Assembly: GCA_029577135.1 (NCBI GenBank)
Contig: JARQPW010000015.1
Location: 1-62,564 of the forward strand
DNA: 62,564 nucleotides
Origin: Acidimicrobiales bacterium
GTDB taxonomy: Bacteria; Actinomycetota; Acidimicrobiia; Acidimicrobiales; MedAcidi-G1
Reading direction: 5' to 3'
Part shown: piece after piece, positions 32,191 through 39,959 of the stretch
Layout: each line of letters opens with the position of its first letter
Numbering within the stretch: the stretch's first letter is position 1
Translations under genes and position numbers: made by a program
The notes under the pieces: model-generated
Told to the model about the DNA's origin: nothing
What the model saw: the letters and a program-made list of their open reading frames with translations, nothing else
The model's database searches: none

Positions 32191-33744
32191 ATGACCGACA
32201 CCGCTACCGGCGCCGAGGCCGAACTCGGCACGAGACGAAGAGGACGGGACGCACGTGCACGCGCCCGCCGCACCCGCGTCCAGACCTGGCTACCCGAACT
32301 CGAGCGCAACATCCCCTGGGTCGACCTCCTCACCCCTGAGCAGGTCCAGACGATCCACGACGCCACCATGGACATCATCGAGGAGGTCGGCATCGACTTC
32401 CGCTGCGACGAGGCTGCCGCCTCGTGGGCGGCCGCCGGTGCGAAGGTCGACGGCCACCGGGTGCGCATCGACCGCGAGCACCTCATGGACCTCATCGGGA
32501 CTGCTCCCTCGTCGTACACGATGACCGCCCGCAACCCTGAACGAACGGTCACCGTCGGCGACGGGAAGCAGATCTTCACCCCGTCGTACGGCGCCCCCTA
32601 CGTGCTCGGCCTCGACGGTGTGCGGCGCTCGGGCACGATCGAGGACTTCCGCAACTTCACGAAGCTCAACCACATGTCTCCGGCGCTGCACATGTCGGGC
32701 GGTGTGGTGTGCGAACCGATGGACATCGCCGTCCCCAAGCGGCACCTCTACATGACCGACAGCCTGCTCAGGTACAGCGACAAGCCGTTCATGGGCGCAG
32801 TCACGTCGAAGGAGCGGGCCGAGGACAGCCTCCACATGGCCGGCATCGTGTTCGGCCAGGACGTGGTGCGCAACACCACCGTCATGACCTGCCTCGCCAA
32901 CGCCAACACGCCGCTCGTGTGGGACCAGACGATGCTCGACAGCGTCCGCGTCTTCGCCGGCGCCAACCAGGCCACGCTGTTCAGTCCGTTCGTTCTGGGT
33001 GGGGCGTCGACGCCGGCCAGCACCGTGGGTGCCGTCATCCAGGTCAACATCGAGGCGCTCACCGGAGTGGCGTTCTCGCAGCTCGTGCGGACCGGAACCC
33101 CGGCCCTCTACGGCCAGTGGCTGTCGACGGTGTCGATGAAGACCGGCGCCCCCCAGGCGGGCACGCCCGAGATCTGCCACATGAACATGCTCACCGCACA
33201 GATGGCCCGCCACTACCGGTTGCCGTCGCGATGCAGCGGCTCGTGCACGAGCTCGAAGCTGGTCGACGCCCAGGCCGGCTACGAGGCCGCCCGCAACATG
33301 TACGGCGTGCTCATGGCCGGCACCAACTTCGTGCTCTCGACCACCGGCTACCTCGAGAGCGCCATGTGCCAGAGCTACGCCAAGTGGGTCCTCGACAGCG
33401 AACAACTCGAGATGATGTACCGCCTCAACAGCGGCCCGTCTTTCGACAACCTCGACGAGGTGCTCGCCACGATGCGCGAGGTGCCACCGGGCGGCCACTT
33501 CCTCGGCACCGCCCACACGCTCGCCAACTTCCAGACGGCGTTCTCGATGCCCGAGATGATGAACAGCGACAACTACGAGCAGTGGCTGGTCGACGGCGCG
33601 CTCAGCGCCGAGGAAAGGGCAGTCGCCAAGTGCCGCCAGATGCTCGACGACTACGAGGAGCCCGCGCTTTCCGATGACGTGGCCGCCGAGCTCGACGAGT
33701 TCGTGGCCCGCCGCGACAGCGAACTCCCCGACCTCGTCCGCTGA
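32191..33744 (+). CDS. MttB (trimethylamine methyltransferase) family protein, non-pyrrolysine
   Basis: A 517-residue TIM-barrel protein of the MttB superfamily. Recognisable parts are LTPEQVQTIHDATMDIIEEVGIDF near the N-terminus, SGGVVCEPMDIAVPKRHLYM, and FLGTAHTLANFQTAFSMPE near the C-terminus. There is no in-frame amber codon, so it lacks the pyrrolysine of true TMA methyltransferases. Characterised non-Pyl relatives (MtgB, MtpB, MtcB) demethylate glycine betaine, proline betaine or carnitine and hand the methyl to a corrinoid protein; none is encoded here. It is first in a run of six same-strand catabolic genes, so a quaternary amine substrate is a fair inference. Confidence 0.88.
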   Translation: MTDTATGAEAELGTRRRGRDARARARRTRVQTWLPELERNIPWVDLLTPEQVQTIHDATMDIIEEVGIDFRCDEAAASWAAAGAKVDGHRVRIDREHLMDLIGTAPSSYTMTARNPERTVTVGDGKQIFTPSYGAPYVLGLDGVRRSGTIEDFRNFTKLNHMSPALHMSGGVVCEPMDIAVPKRHLYMTDSLLRYSDKPFMGAVTSKERAEDSLHMAGIVFGQDVVRNTTVMTCLANANTPLVWDQTMLDSVRVFAGANQATLFSPFVLGGASTPASTVGAVIQVNIEALTGVAFSQLVRTGTPALYGQWLSTVSMKTGAPQAGTPEICHMNMLTAQMARHYRLPSRCSGSCTSSKLVDAQAGYEAARNMYGVLMAGTNFVLSTTGYLESAMCQSYAKWVLDSEQLEMMYRLNSGPSFDNLDEVLATMREVPPGGHFLGTAHTLANFQTAFSMPEMMNSDNYEQWLVDGALSAEERAVAKCRQMLDDYEEPALSDDVAAELDEFVARRDSELPDLVR

Positions 33745-33766
33745 TCCAACCGAAGAGGAGACCGAC

Positions 33767-34780
33767 ATGACGACCAACGGCCGACTTTCGGAACCGCCCC
33801 TGCTGCACGGCGTCTGCGCCGCCATGAGCACGCCGTTCGACGACTCGGGCGAGTCGCTCGACGAGGGCCGGCTGCGCGACCACGTCGAGAACCTGATCGA
33901 CGCCGGGGTCCACGGACTCGTGCTGGCGGCGGGCACCGGCGAGTTCGCCTTCCTGTCCGCCGACGAGAAGCACCGGATCTTCGAGGTCGGGATCAAACAG
34001 GCGGCCGGTCGCATCCCGGTCGTCTGCCAGACCTCGGCGGTCACGACCGTCGACGCCATCGAGAACTCCCGGGCGGCCATCGACCTGGGCGCCAGCGCCG
34101 TGATGGTGCTGCCGCCCTACTTCGAAGGACCGTTCGAGCGGGGCGTGCGCCACCACTACGAGAAGTTGGCGGCCGCCATCGACACGCCGATCGTGCTCTA
34201 CAACATCCCCGCCCAGACCGGCTTCGACATCACCCCGGACCTCTACCGCAAGCTCATCGCCGTCGAGAACATCGACTACATCAAGGACAGCACCGGCGAC
34301 CTGATCCGCATCCAGCAGCTGCTCGGCATCGGCGGCAACGTGCTGGCCGGTGCCGACCCGCTGGCGCCCTGGGCGCTGCTTGCCGGCTGCCCGGGCTGGA
34401 TCTGGGGGGCCGCCAACGTCATGCCCCACGAGTGCGTGCAGCTCTACGACCTGATCACCGCCGGCCGCCACACCGAGGCGCTCGACCTGTGGGCCCGGAT
34501 GCTGCCGGCCAACCTGTTCTTCTGGGACAACGGGGTCGAGGCCGAGTACAACTCGGCGGTCAAGACCGCCACCAACATGGTCGGCCGGGAGGTGGGATCC
34601 TGTCGCCGTCCGGTGCTGCCGATGACCCGGCAGGGGCGGGTGGCCCTCCATGCCGCCCTCTCGACGCTGCCAATCAACAAAGTCGACCGGGAACGGCTCG
34701 TGTACCGGGAGTGGGACGACGAACGCGACTGGCTGGTCCGGATGACGAATCGGGCCGGTGTAGGAAGGAGCCACCGATGA
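33767..34780 (+). CDS. DapA/dihydrodipicolinate synthase family lyase
   Basis: A 337-residue class I aldolase of the DHDPS/NAL family. The GTGEF loop lies at 56-60, Tyr145 is in LYNIPAQTG, and Schiff-base Lys173 is in YIKDSTGD. Family members include lysine-pathway DapA, 4-hydroxy-pyrroline-2-carboxylate deaminase (HypD) and sugar-acid dehydratases. Being inside a catabolic cluster with an aldehyde dehydrogenase and a FAD oxidase, it is more likely a HypD-like or other catabolic enzyme than DapA. A purine-rich SD (GAAGAGGAG) precedes ATG 33767. Confidence 0.88.
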   Translation: MTTNGRLSEPPLLHGVCAAMSTPFDDSGESLDEGRLRDHVENLIDAGVHGLVLAAGTGEFAFLSADEKHRIFEVGIKQAAGRIPVVCQTSAVTTVDAIENSRAAIDLGASAVMVLPPYFEGPFERGVRHHYEKLAAAIDTPIVLYNIPAQTGFDITPDLYRKLIAVENIDYIKDSTGDLIRIQQLLGIGGNVLAGADPLAPWALLAGCPGWIWGAANVMPHECVQLYDLITAGRHTEALDLWARMLPANLFFWDNGVEAEYNSAVKTATNMVGREVGSCRRPVLPMTRQGRVALHAALSTLPINKVDRERLVYREWDDERDWLVRMTNRAGVGRSHR

Positions 34781-34801
34781 CGAACAGGAGCCACCGATGA
34801 C
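34766..34801 (+). repeat. Duplicated ribosome-binding/start module, 20-bp period
   Basis: AGGAGCCACCGATGAC occurs at 34766-34781 and again at 34786-34801. Each copy holds GGAG, six spacer bases and ATG. The first ATG overlaps the DapA stop and opens a 7-codon ORF; the second is the aldehyde dehydrogenase start. Confidence 0.85.
34777..34800 (+). CDS. Seven-codon mini-ORF between dapA-like and ALDH genes
   Basis: It encodes MTNRSHR and stops in an ATGA overlap with the aldehyde dehydrogenase start. Its own start overlaps the DapA-family stop the same way, so ribosomes could pass through three coupled frames. It arose from the 20-bp duplication and may be neutral; no peptide function is claimed. 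Confidence 0.3.
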   Translation: MTNRSHR

Positions 34802-36293
34802 CATCGCACTCGCAGACGCAGCCGCACTGGCCGAATCCGTCGCCCCGCCCACTCGTGCCCTCATCGGCGGACGAAGCGTCGAGGCCGCCAGCGGCAGGAC
34901 CTTCACGTCGCTCAACCCCGCCACCGGGCAGCCGTTCGCCGAGGTCGCCGAGTGCGACGCCGAGGACGTCGACCGCGCCGTCGCCGCCGCCCGTACCGCC
35001 TTCGAGGACGGGCCGTGGGGGCGCCTCGCCCCGGCCGACCGCAAGCTGCTGCTGCTCCGGTTCGCCTCGCTGGTCGAGGCCCACACCGACGAGTTGGCCG
35101 TCATGGAGTCGCTCGAGGCCGGCAAGCCCATCAGCGACTGCGCCGACATCGACGTCCCCGACCTGGTGATGACGATGCGCTGGCACGCCGAGGCCTGCGA
35201 CAAGCTCTACGACCAACTCTCGCCGTCCGGAAGCGGCTACGTCGGCATGGTGGTACGCGAGCCGATCGGCGTGGTCGGAGCCGTCCTGCCGTGGAACTAT
35301 CCGCTGATGATGGCCGGATGGAAGATCGGGCCGATCCTCGCCGCCGGCAACACCTGCATCGTCAAGCCCGCCGAGCAGACCTCGACCACCACGATCCGGA
35401 TCGCGGAACTGGCCATCGAGGCCGGCATCCCCGACGGCGTCTTCAACGTGGTGCCGGGATTCGGTGAGACCGCCGGCGCGGCCATCGGCCTGCACCCCGA
35501 CGTCGACTGCGTGGGGTTCACCGGCTCAACCGAGGTGGGACGCATGTTCCTCGAGTACTCGGCCCACTCGAACCTCAAGGAGGTGCTCCTCGAGTGCGGC
35601 GGCAAGAGCCCCGTGATCGTGATGGCCGACGCCGACGACCTCGACCAGGCGGCCTCGGGCATCTGCGAGGGCATCTTCTGGAACGCCGGCCAGAACTGTT
35701 CGGCCAACTCCCGGCTCATCGTGCACCGGTCGGTCGAGGAAGAACTGCTGGAGCGCATCTCCGAGCGGAGCGGAGACTGGGTGGTCGGCGACCCGCTGGT
35801 CCCCGAGACCACGGTCGGCTCGATGATCGAGGAGGCCCACATGGACAAGGTCCTGGGGCACATCTCCGACGCCTACGAGGCCGGTTCGTCGTGCATGTTC
35901 GGCGGCAATCAGGTGCGCCAGGAGAGCGGCGGCTGGTTCGTCGAGCCGACCGTCTTCACCGGCGTCGATCCCGACAGCCGCCTGGCCCGCGAGGAGGTGT
36001 TCGGACCCGTCCTGGCCGTGACCTCGTTCGACACGCCGGAGGAGGCGATCCGCATCGCCAACGACTCCGACTACGGGCTGGCCGCCACGATCCACACCAC
36101 CGACCTACGAACCGCCCACCTGGCGTCGCGTGCCCTGCGGGCCGGCACCGTGGCCGTGAACTGCTACGGCGAGGGCGACATCACGACGCCGTTCGGCGGA
36201 TTCAAGCAGTCGGGATTCGGTGGCCGCGACAAGTCGATCGCCGCCCATGAGCAGTACACCGAACTCAAGACCATCTGGATGGACCTCTCGTGA
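34797..36293 (+). CDS. NAD(P)-dependent aldehyde dehydrogenase
   Basis: A 498-residue complete ALDH: PWNYPL (165-170), Glu266 in LLECGGKSP, and nucleophile Cys301 in GQNCSANSR. The PFGGFKQSGFGGRDKS C-terminal motif is also present. It is similar in type to PuuC/betaine aldehyde and semialdehyde dehydrogenases. In this cluster it probably oxidises a semialdehyde released downstream of the DapA-family enzyme, or an aldehyde from the FAD oxidase. The start is set by GGAG six bases before ATG 34797. Confidence 0.92.
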   Translation: MTIALADAAALAESVAPPTRALIGGRSVEAASGRTFTSLNPATGQPFAEVAECDAEDVDRAVAAARTAFEDGPWGRLAPADRKLLLLRFASLVEAHTDELAVMESLEAGKPISDCADIDVPDLVMTMRWHAEACDKLYDQLSPSGSGYVGMVVREPIGVVGAVLPWNYPLMMAGWKIGPILAAGNTCIVKPAEQTSTTTIRIAELAIEAGIPDGVFNVVPGFGETAGAAIGLHPDVDCVGFTGSTEVGRMFLEYSAHSNLKEVLLECGGKSPVIVMADADDLDQAASGICEGIFWNAGQNCSANSRLIVHRSVEEELLERISERSGDWVVGDPLVPETTVGSMIEEAHMDKVLGHISDAYEAGSSCMFGGNQVRQESGGWFVEPTVFTGVDPDSRLAREEVFGPVLAVTSFDTPEEAIRIANDSDYGLAATIHTTDLRTAHLASRALRAGTVAVNCYGEGDITTPFGGFKQSGFGGRDKSIAAHEQYTELKTIWMDLS

Positions 36294-36307
36294 AGCGGAC
36301 CGACTGA

Positions 36308-37627
36308 TTGGGAGCGGTCACCCTCCTCCCCCGCTACGACCGCGACAACGGCTGGTTCGAGACCCTCCCGGAGCGGCCTCCGACAGCCCCCCTGTCGGGC
36401 CGGGTCGATGCCGACGTGGTCGTGGTCGGCGCCGGCTTCACCGGCCTGTCCGCCGCACGTCGACTCGGTGAGCTGCGGCCCGACGCCTCGATCGTCCTGC
36501 TCGAGGCCGGGCTGGTCGGCAACAGCGCTGCCGGCCGCTCATCGGGCTTCGCCATCGACCACGCCCACAACCTGCGGGCCAAGGGCTTCGGCGACACGGC
36601 GGAGCACGAGCGGCGCCAGATCGGCCTCAACCGGGCCGGACAGGCGTACCTCGAGTCGGCCGTGGAGGCACACGCCATCGACTGCGGTTGGGAATGGGCC
36701 GGCAAGACACACGCCGCCTGCACCGAGAAGGGCGTCCGCCACCTGGAGCACCTCGCCGGGTCCCTCGACCGGATCGACGAGCCGTACGAAGCCCGCGACG
36801 AGGCGGCCACGGTCGAGCGTCTGGGCATCGACTTCTACCGACGCTCGCTGCACACACCGGGCACCGTCCAGATGCAGCCGGCGGCGCTCGTGCGCGGGCT
36901 CGCCGACAACCTCCCTGCCAACGTCACCCTCCACGAGGAGTCGCCGGTGACGAGCATCGACGCCGGGCCACCGCACGAACTCCAGACGGACGGCGGCACG
37001 GTTCGCACCCCGGAACTGGTGCTTGCCAACAACGGCTTCGCCGAGGGGTTCGGCATCGCCCGTGGCCGCCTCATCCCGGTCATCACCTGGGGATCGATGA
37101 CCCGCCCACTCACGGACGAGGAGTCGGCGTCGATCGGCGGCGACCGTACCTGGGGCGTCATCCCTGCCGACCCGTCGGGAACGACGGTGCGCCGACTCGC
37201 CAACGGACGGATCCTCGTCCGCAACGTCTACAGCTACAGCCGGCGGTCCCGGATCGACGGCCGCGGGAGGGAGCGGGCCGGACGGGCACATCGACGGTCG
37301 TTCGAGCGCCGCTTCCCCGGACTCACCCATGTGCCCTTCGACTACACGTGGGGTGGCGCCCTCTCGATGGCCCGCAACGGGCAGCCGCTGTTTGGAAGGC
37401 TGGGCGACGGCCTACTCGGCGCCCTCGTCCACAACGGCACCGGGATCAGCCGAGGCACCATCTGCGGAAAACTCGTCGCCGAAATGGCCTGCGGCGAGGA
37501 CTCGGACCTGCTCGACACGATGCTGGCCATGGGCCGGCCCAATCGGAACCTCCCGGCACCGGTCCTCGGCTGGGGTGTCAGGATGTACGCCCGGCGCCTG
37601 CAACTGCAGGCCGGCCGCGAAATGTAG
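36308..37627 (+). CDS. DAO-family FAD-dependent amine/imino-acid oxidoreductase
   Basis: A 439-residue flavoprotein with VVVVGAGFTGLSAARRL (37-53) for FAD and a C-terminal TWGGALSMARNGQPLFGRL...GTGISRGTICGKLVAE, as in PuuB and glycine/D-amino acid oxidases. It would oxidise a secondary amine, amino or imino acid made by MttB-dependent demethylation, which is inference. TTG 36308 is 14 nt after the ALDH stop. It is the intact counterpart of the truncated relic at 10842. Confidence 0.88.
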   Translation: MGAVTLLPRYDRDNGWFETLPERPPTAPLSGRVDADVVVVGAGFTGLSAARRLGELRPDASIVLLEAGLVGNSAAGRSSGFAIDHAHNLRAKGFGDTAEHERRQIGLNRAGQAYLESAVEAHAIDCGWEWAGKTHAACTEKGVRHLEHLAGSLDRIDEPYEARDEAATVERLGIDFYRRSLHTPGTVQMQPAALVRGLADNLPANVTLHEESPVTSIDAGPPHELQTDGGTVRTPELVLANNGFAEGFGIARGRLIPVITWGSMTRPLTDEESASIGGDRTWGVIPADPSGTTVRRLANGRILVRNVYSYSRRSRIDGRGRERAGRAHRRSFERRFPGLTHVPFDYTWGGALSMARNGQPLFGRLGDGLLGALVHNGTGISRGTICGKLVAEMACGEDSDLLDTMLAMGRPNRNLPAPVLGWGVRMYARRLQLQAGREM

Positions 37628-37638
37628 GGGATCCATCC

Positions 37639-38388
37639 ATGACACAACGCGTCGCCCTGGTCACCGGAGCCACGTCGGGAATCGGGCGCGCCTGCGCGCT
37701 TCGGCTGGCCGCCGACGGGTTCGCCGTGGTCGTGGGCGGACGCAACTCCGAACGGGCCACCGAAGTGGTCGATGCGATCACCGCCGCCGGCGGCACGGCC
37801 ACCTCCGCCCTCGGCGACGTGGCTGAGCCGGGCTATGGCGAGGCCGCCGTTGCCGCAACCGTCGCGGCGCACGGCCGCCTGGACGTGCTGGTCAACGCGG
37901 CGGGCGTCATCACCCGCTCCGACGCCGAGGGCACCACCGACGACGAGTGGCACCGGGTCATGTCGACCAACGTCGACGGGCTGTTTCGGGCCAGTCGGGC
38001 CGCACTCCCCGCGATCCGGGCAGCAGGCGGTGGCGCGATCGTCAACATCAGCTCGACCAACGGTCTGGTCGGAGGATCAGGGCTCGCCGCCTACTGCGCA
38101 TCGAAGGGGGCCGTGACGAACCTCACCCGGGCCATGGCCCTCGACCACGCCGCCGAGGGAATCCGGGTCAACGCCGTCTGCCCCGGGGCCGTCGACACGC
38201 ACATGCTCTACTCGGAGCGGTCCGACACGGCCGACGAGGTCCGCGACCTGAACCTGTCCGACATCCCACAGGGCAGGATTCCCGACAGCTCGGAGGTGGC
38301 TGAACTGGTCGCCTTCCTCGCCGACGACCGGTCCCGACACATCACCGGCGCCAACATCTCGATCGACGGGGGATACACCGCGAAATGA
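37639..38388 (+). CDS. SDR family oxidoreductase
   Basis: A 249-residue short-chain dehydrogenase: TGATSGIG cofactor loop (9-16), NAAG, Ser of NISSTNG and Tyr-Lys of YCASK. The C-terminal SIDGGYTAK is complete. An Asp-to-Arg pattern after strand 2 (VGGRNSERA) suggests NADPH. It is third from the end of the MttB1 cluster run and overlaps the next SDR by ATGA; the substrate is unknown. Confidence 0.9.
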   Translation: MTQRVALVTGATSGIGRACALRLAADGFAVVVGGRNSERATEVVDAITAAGGTATSALGDVAEPGYGEAAVAATVAAHGRLDVLVNAAGVITRSDAEGTTDDEWHRVMSTNVDGLFRASRAALPAIRAAGGGAIVNISSTNGLVGGSGLAAYCASKGAVTNLTRAMALDHAAEGIRVNAVCPGAVDTHMLYSERSDTADEVRDLNLSDIPQGRIPDSSEVAELVAFLADDRSRHITGANISIDGGYTAK

Positions 38389-39170
38389 GCGTGCAGCACG
38401 ACCAGGCGAAGGGACCCATGCAGGACCGCATCGTCGTCGTCACCGGCGGCGCCCGGGGCATCGGCCGGGCGATCGTCGACCGCTTCACAGCCGAGGGGGC
38501 GACGGTCGTGATCGGCGACCTCACCGACCCCGGCGATCCCGGACAACTCGAGTGGGTGCCGCTCGATGTCACCGACGAGACCTCGGTGATCGAGTTCGCA
38601 CAGTCGGTCGAGGCCGGACACGGCGGCGTCGACGTACTGGTGAACAATGCCGGGATCATGGCCGAGCGGTCGATCACCGAGGAGACTCTGGCCGAGTGGG
38701 ACCTCACCATGGCGGTGAACCTGCGCGGCCCGTTCCTCATGGCCAAGCACCTCATCCCCTTCATGGAGGGCCGGGAGGGCGCTTCGATCATCAACATCGG
38801 GTCGATCGAGGGTCTGGTCGCCAACCGCCTCCACGCCGCCTACTGCGCCTCGAAGGGCGGCGTCCACGCCCTGACCCGGTCACTCGCCCTCGACCTGGGC
38901 CCGCACGGGATCCGGTGCAACGCCATCGCACCGGGCTGGATCGACACCGACCTGAACCGGTCCTACGTCGAACGCCACCCCGACCGCGACCAGGTGGTTG
39001 CCGACCTGGAGCGCCTGCATCCGATCGCCCGGATCGGCGATCCCGCTGACGTCGCAGCCACCGCCTTCTGGCTGGCCTCGCCCGACGCCGGCTTCGTGAC
39101 CGGCCAGGTCATCCAGGTCGAAGGCGGCCGCACGGTCCGCCTCTCACTCCCGACGACGCTCGAGCCCTGA
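38385..39170 (+). CDS. SDR family oxidoreductase
   Basis: A 261-residue SDR with TGGARGIG, VNNAG, NIGS and YCASKGG. Asp in VIGDLTD after strand 2 favours NAD. Translation is coupled to the preceding SDR by ATGA; MQDR at residue 12 is an alternative start. One NADP-type and one NAD-type SDR in tandem could interconvert a hydroxyl's configuration through a keto intermediate; that is speculative. It ends 4 nt from the convergent HAD gene. Confidence 0.9.
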   Translation: MSVQHDQAKGPMQDRIVVVTGGARGIGRAIVDRFTAEGATVVIGDLTDPGDPGQLEWVPLDVTDETSVIEFAQSVEAGHGGVDVLVNNAGIMAERSITEETLAEWDLTMAVNLRGPFLMAKHLIPFMEGREGASIINIGSIEGLVANRLHAAYCASKGGVHALTRSLALDLGPHGIRCNAIAPGWIDTDLNRSYVERHPDRDQVVADLERLHPIARIGDPADVAATAFWLASPDAGFVTGQVIQVEGGRTVRLSLPTTLEP

Positions 39171-39174
39171 CGAT

Positions 39175-39957
39175 TCAGCCGTCGAGCAGTGCGGGGACGT
39201 CGGCGAAGGAGTCCAGCACCACGTCCGGGCTTCCGGTTGCAGCCGCCACCGCCTCGGGCAGGTACTTGCCGGTGCGCACCAGCACGCCGGTGAGGCCGCA
39301 GCGCTGGCCGGCCAGCACGTCGTTCTCGATGTCGTCGCCGACCATCGCGACCTGCCCAGGCTCGAGGCCCAGTTCGGCGATTCCGGTGGCGAAGAAGTCG
39401 GGCGAGGGCTTGCCGAGCACCACCGGCGTACGGCCGGACGATTCCTCGAGTGCCGCAACGTAGGCACCGGTGTCGAGCTCCATGCCGCCGGCGGTGCGCC
39501 AGTAGAGGTTGCGGTGCATGGCGACGAACTCGGCGCCGTCGAGCAGGTGGCCGAACGCCCGGTTGAGCTGGGTGTGGGTGAAGTTGAGGCCGGCGCCGCC
39601 GATGATCACGACGTCGACCGGACCGTCGTCGTCGGGGCCGACCAGGTCGATGCCCTCGAGGTCCTCGCTGAGGTCTCCCGAGTTGAGGAGGAAGCAGCGG
39701 TCGCCCTCGTGGTGCCGCCTCAGGTACACGGCGGTGGCGGCGGGCGCCGTGAGGATCTCGTCGGGCTCGACGGGCATGCCGGCCCCGGTGACGAGGCTCG
39801 CCACCTGGGCCCGCGTGCGGGTGGTGGTGTTCGTGGCGAAGCGGAGCGGCACGCCCCGGTCACGGAGATCGGCCATTGCCTCGGGAGCTCCGTCGATGGC
39901 GACCCAGGACACCGAGAGGACGCCGTCGATGTCGATCAGCAAGCCTTCGATCGCCAC
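39175..39957 (-). CDS. HAD-IIA family phosphatase
   Basis: A 260-residue HAD hydrolase: motif I IDIDGVL (Asp9, Asp11), FATNTTTRTR, the C2 cap, LGKPSPDFF and motif IV VGDDIENDV. Relatives include LHPP/HDHD2 and NagD-type phosphatases. It is placed directly after putA. GTG 39957 is chosen because GGAGG lies about 6 nt upstream; GTG 39963, overlapping the putA stop, is the alternative. Confidence 0.9.
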   Translation of the reverse strand: MAIEGLLIDIDGVLSVSWVAIDGAPEAMADLRDRGVPLRFATNTTTRTRAQVASLVTGAGMPVEPDEILTAPAATAVYLRRHHEGDRCFLLNSGDLSEDLEGIDLVGPDDDGPVDVVIIGGAGLNFTHTQLNRAFGHLLDGAEFVAMHRNLYWRTAGGMELDTGAYVAALEESSGRTPVVLGKPSPDFFATGIAELGLEPGQVAMVGDDIENDVLAGQRCGLTGVLVRTGKYLPEAVAAATGSPDVVLDSFADVPALLDG

Positions 39958-39959
39958 GC

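Noticed and set aside
32191-33744. Pyrrolysine-containing trimethylamine methyltransferase
   Set aside because: No in-frame amber codon occurs in this or the second MttB gene, and no pyl genes are visible.
33767-34780. Lysine-biosynthetic DapA
   Set aside because: Catalytic residues are shared by the whole family. The context is catabolic and the protein is longer than usual DapA, so the biosynthetic name is not given.
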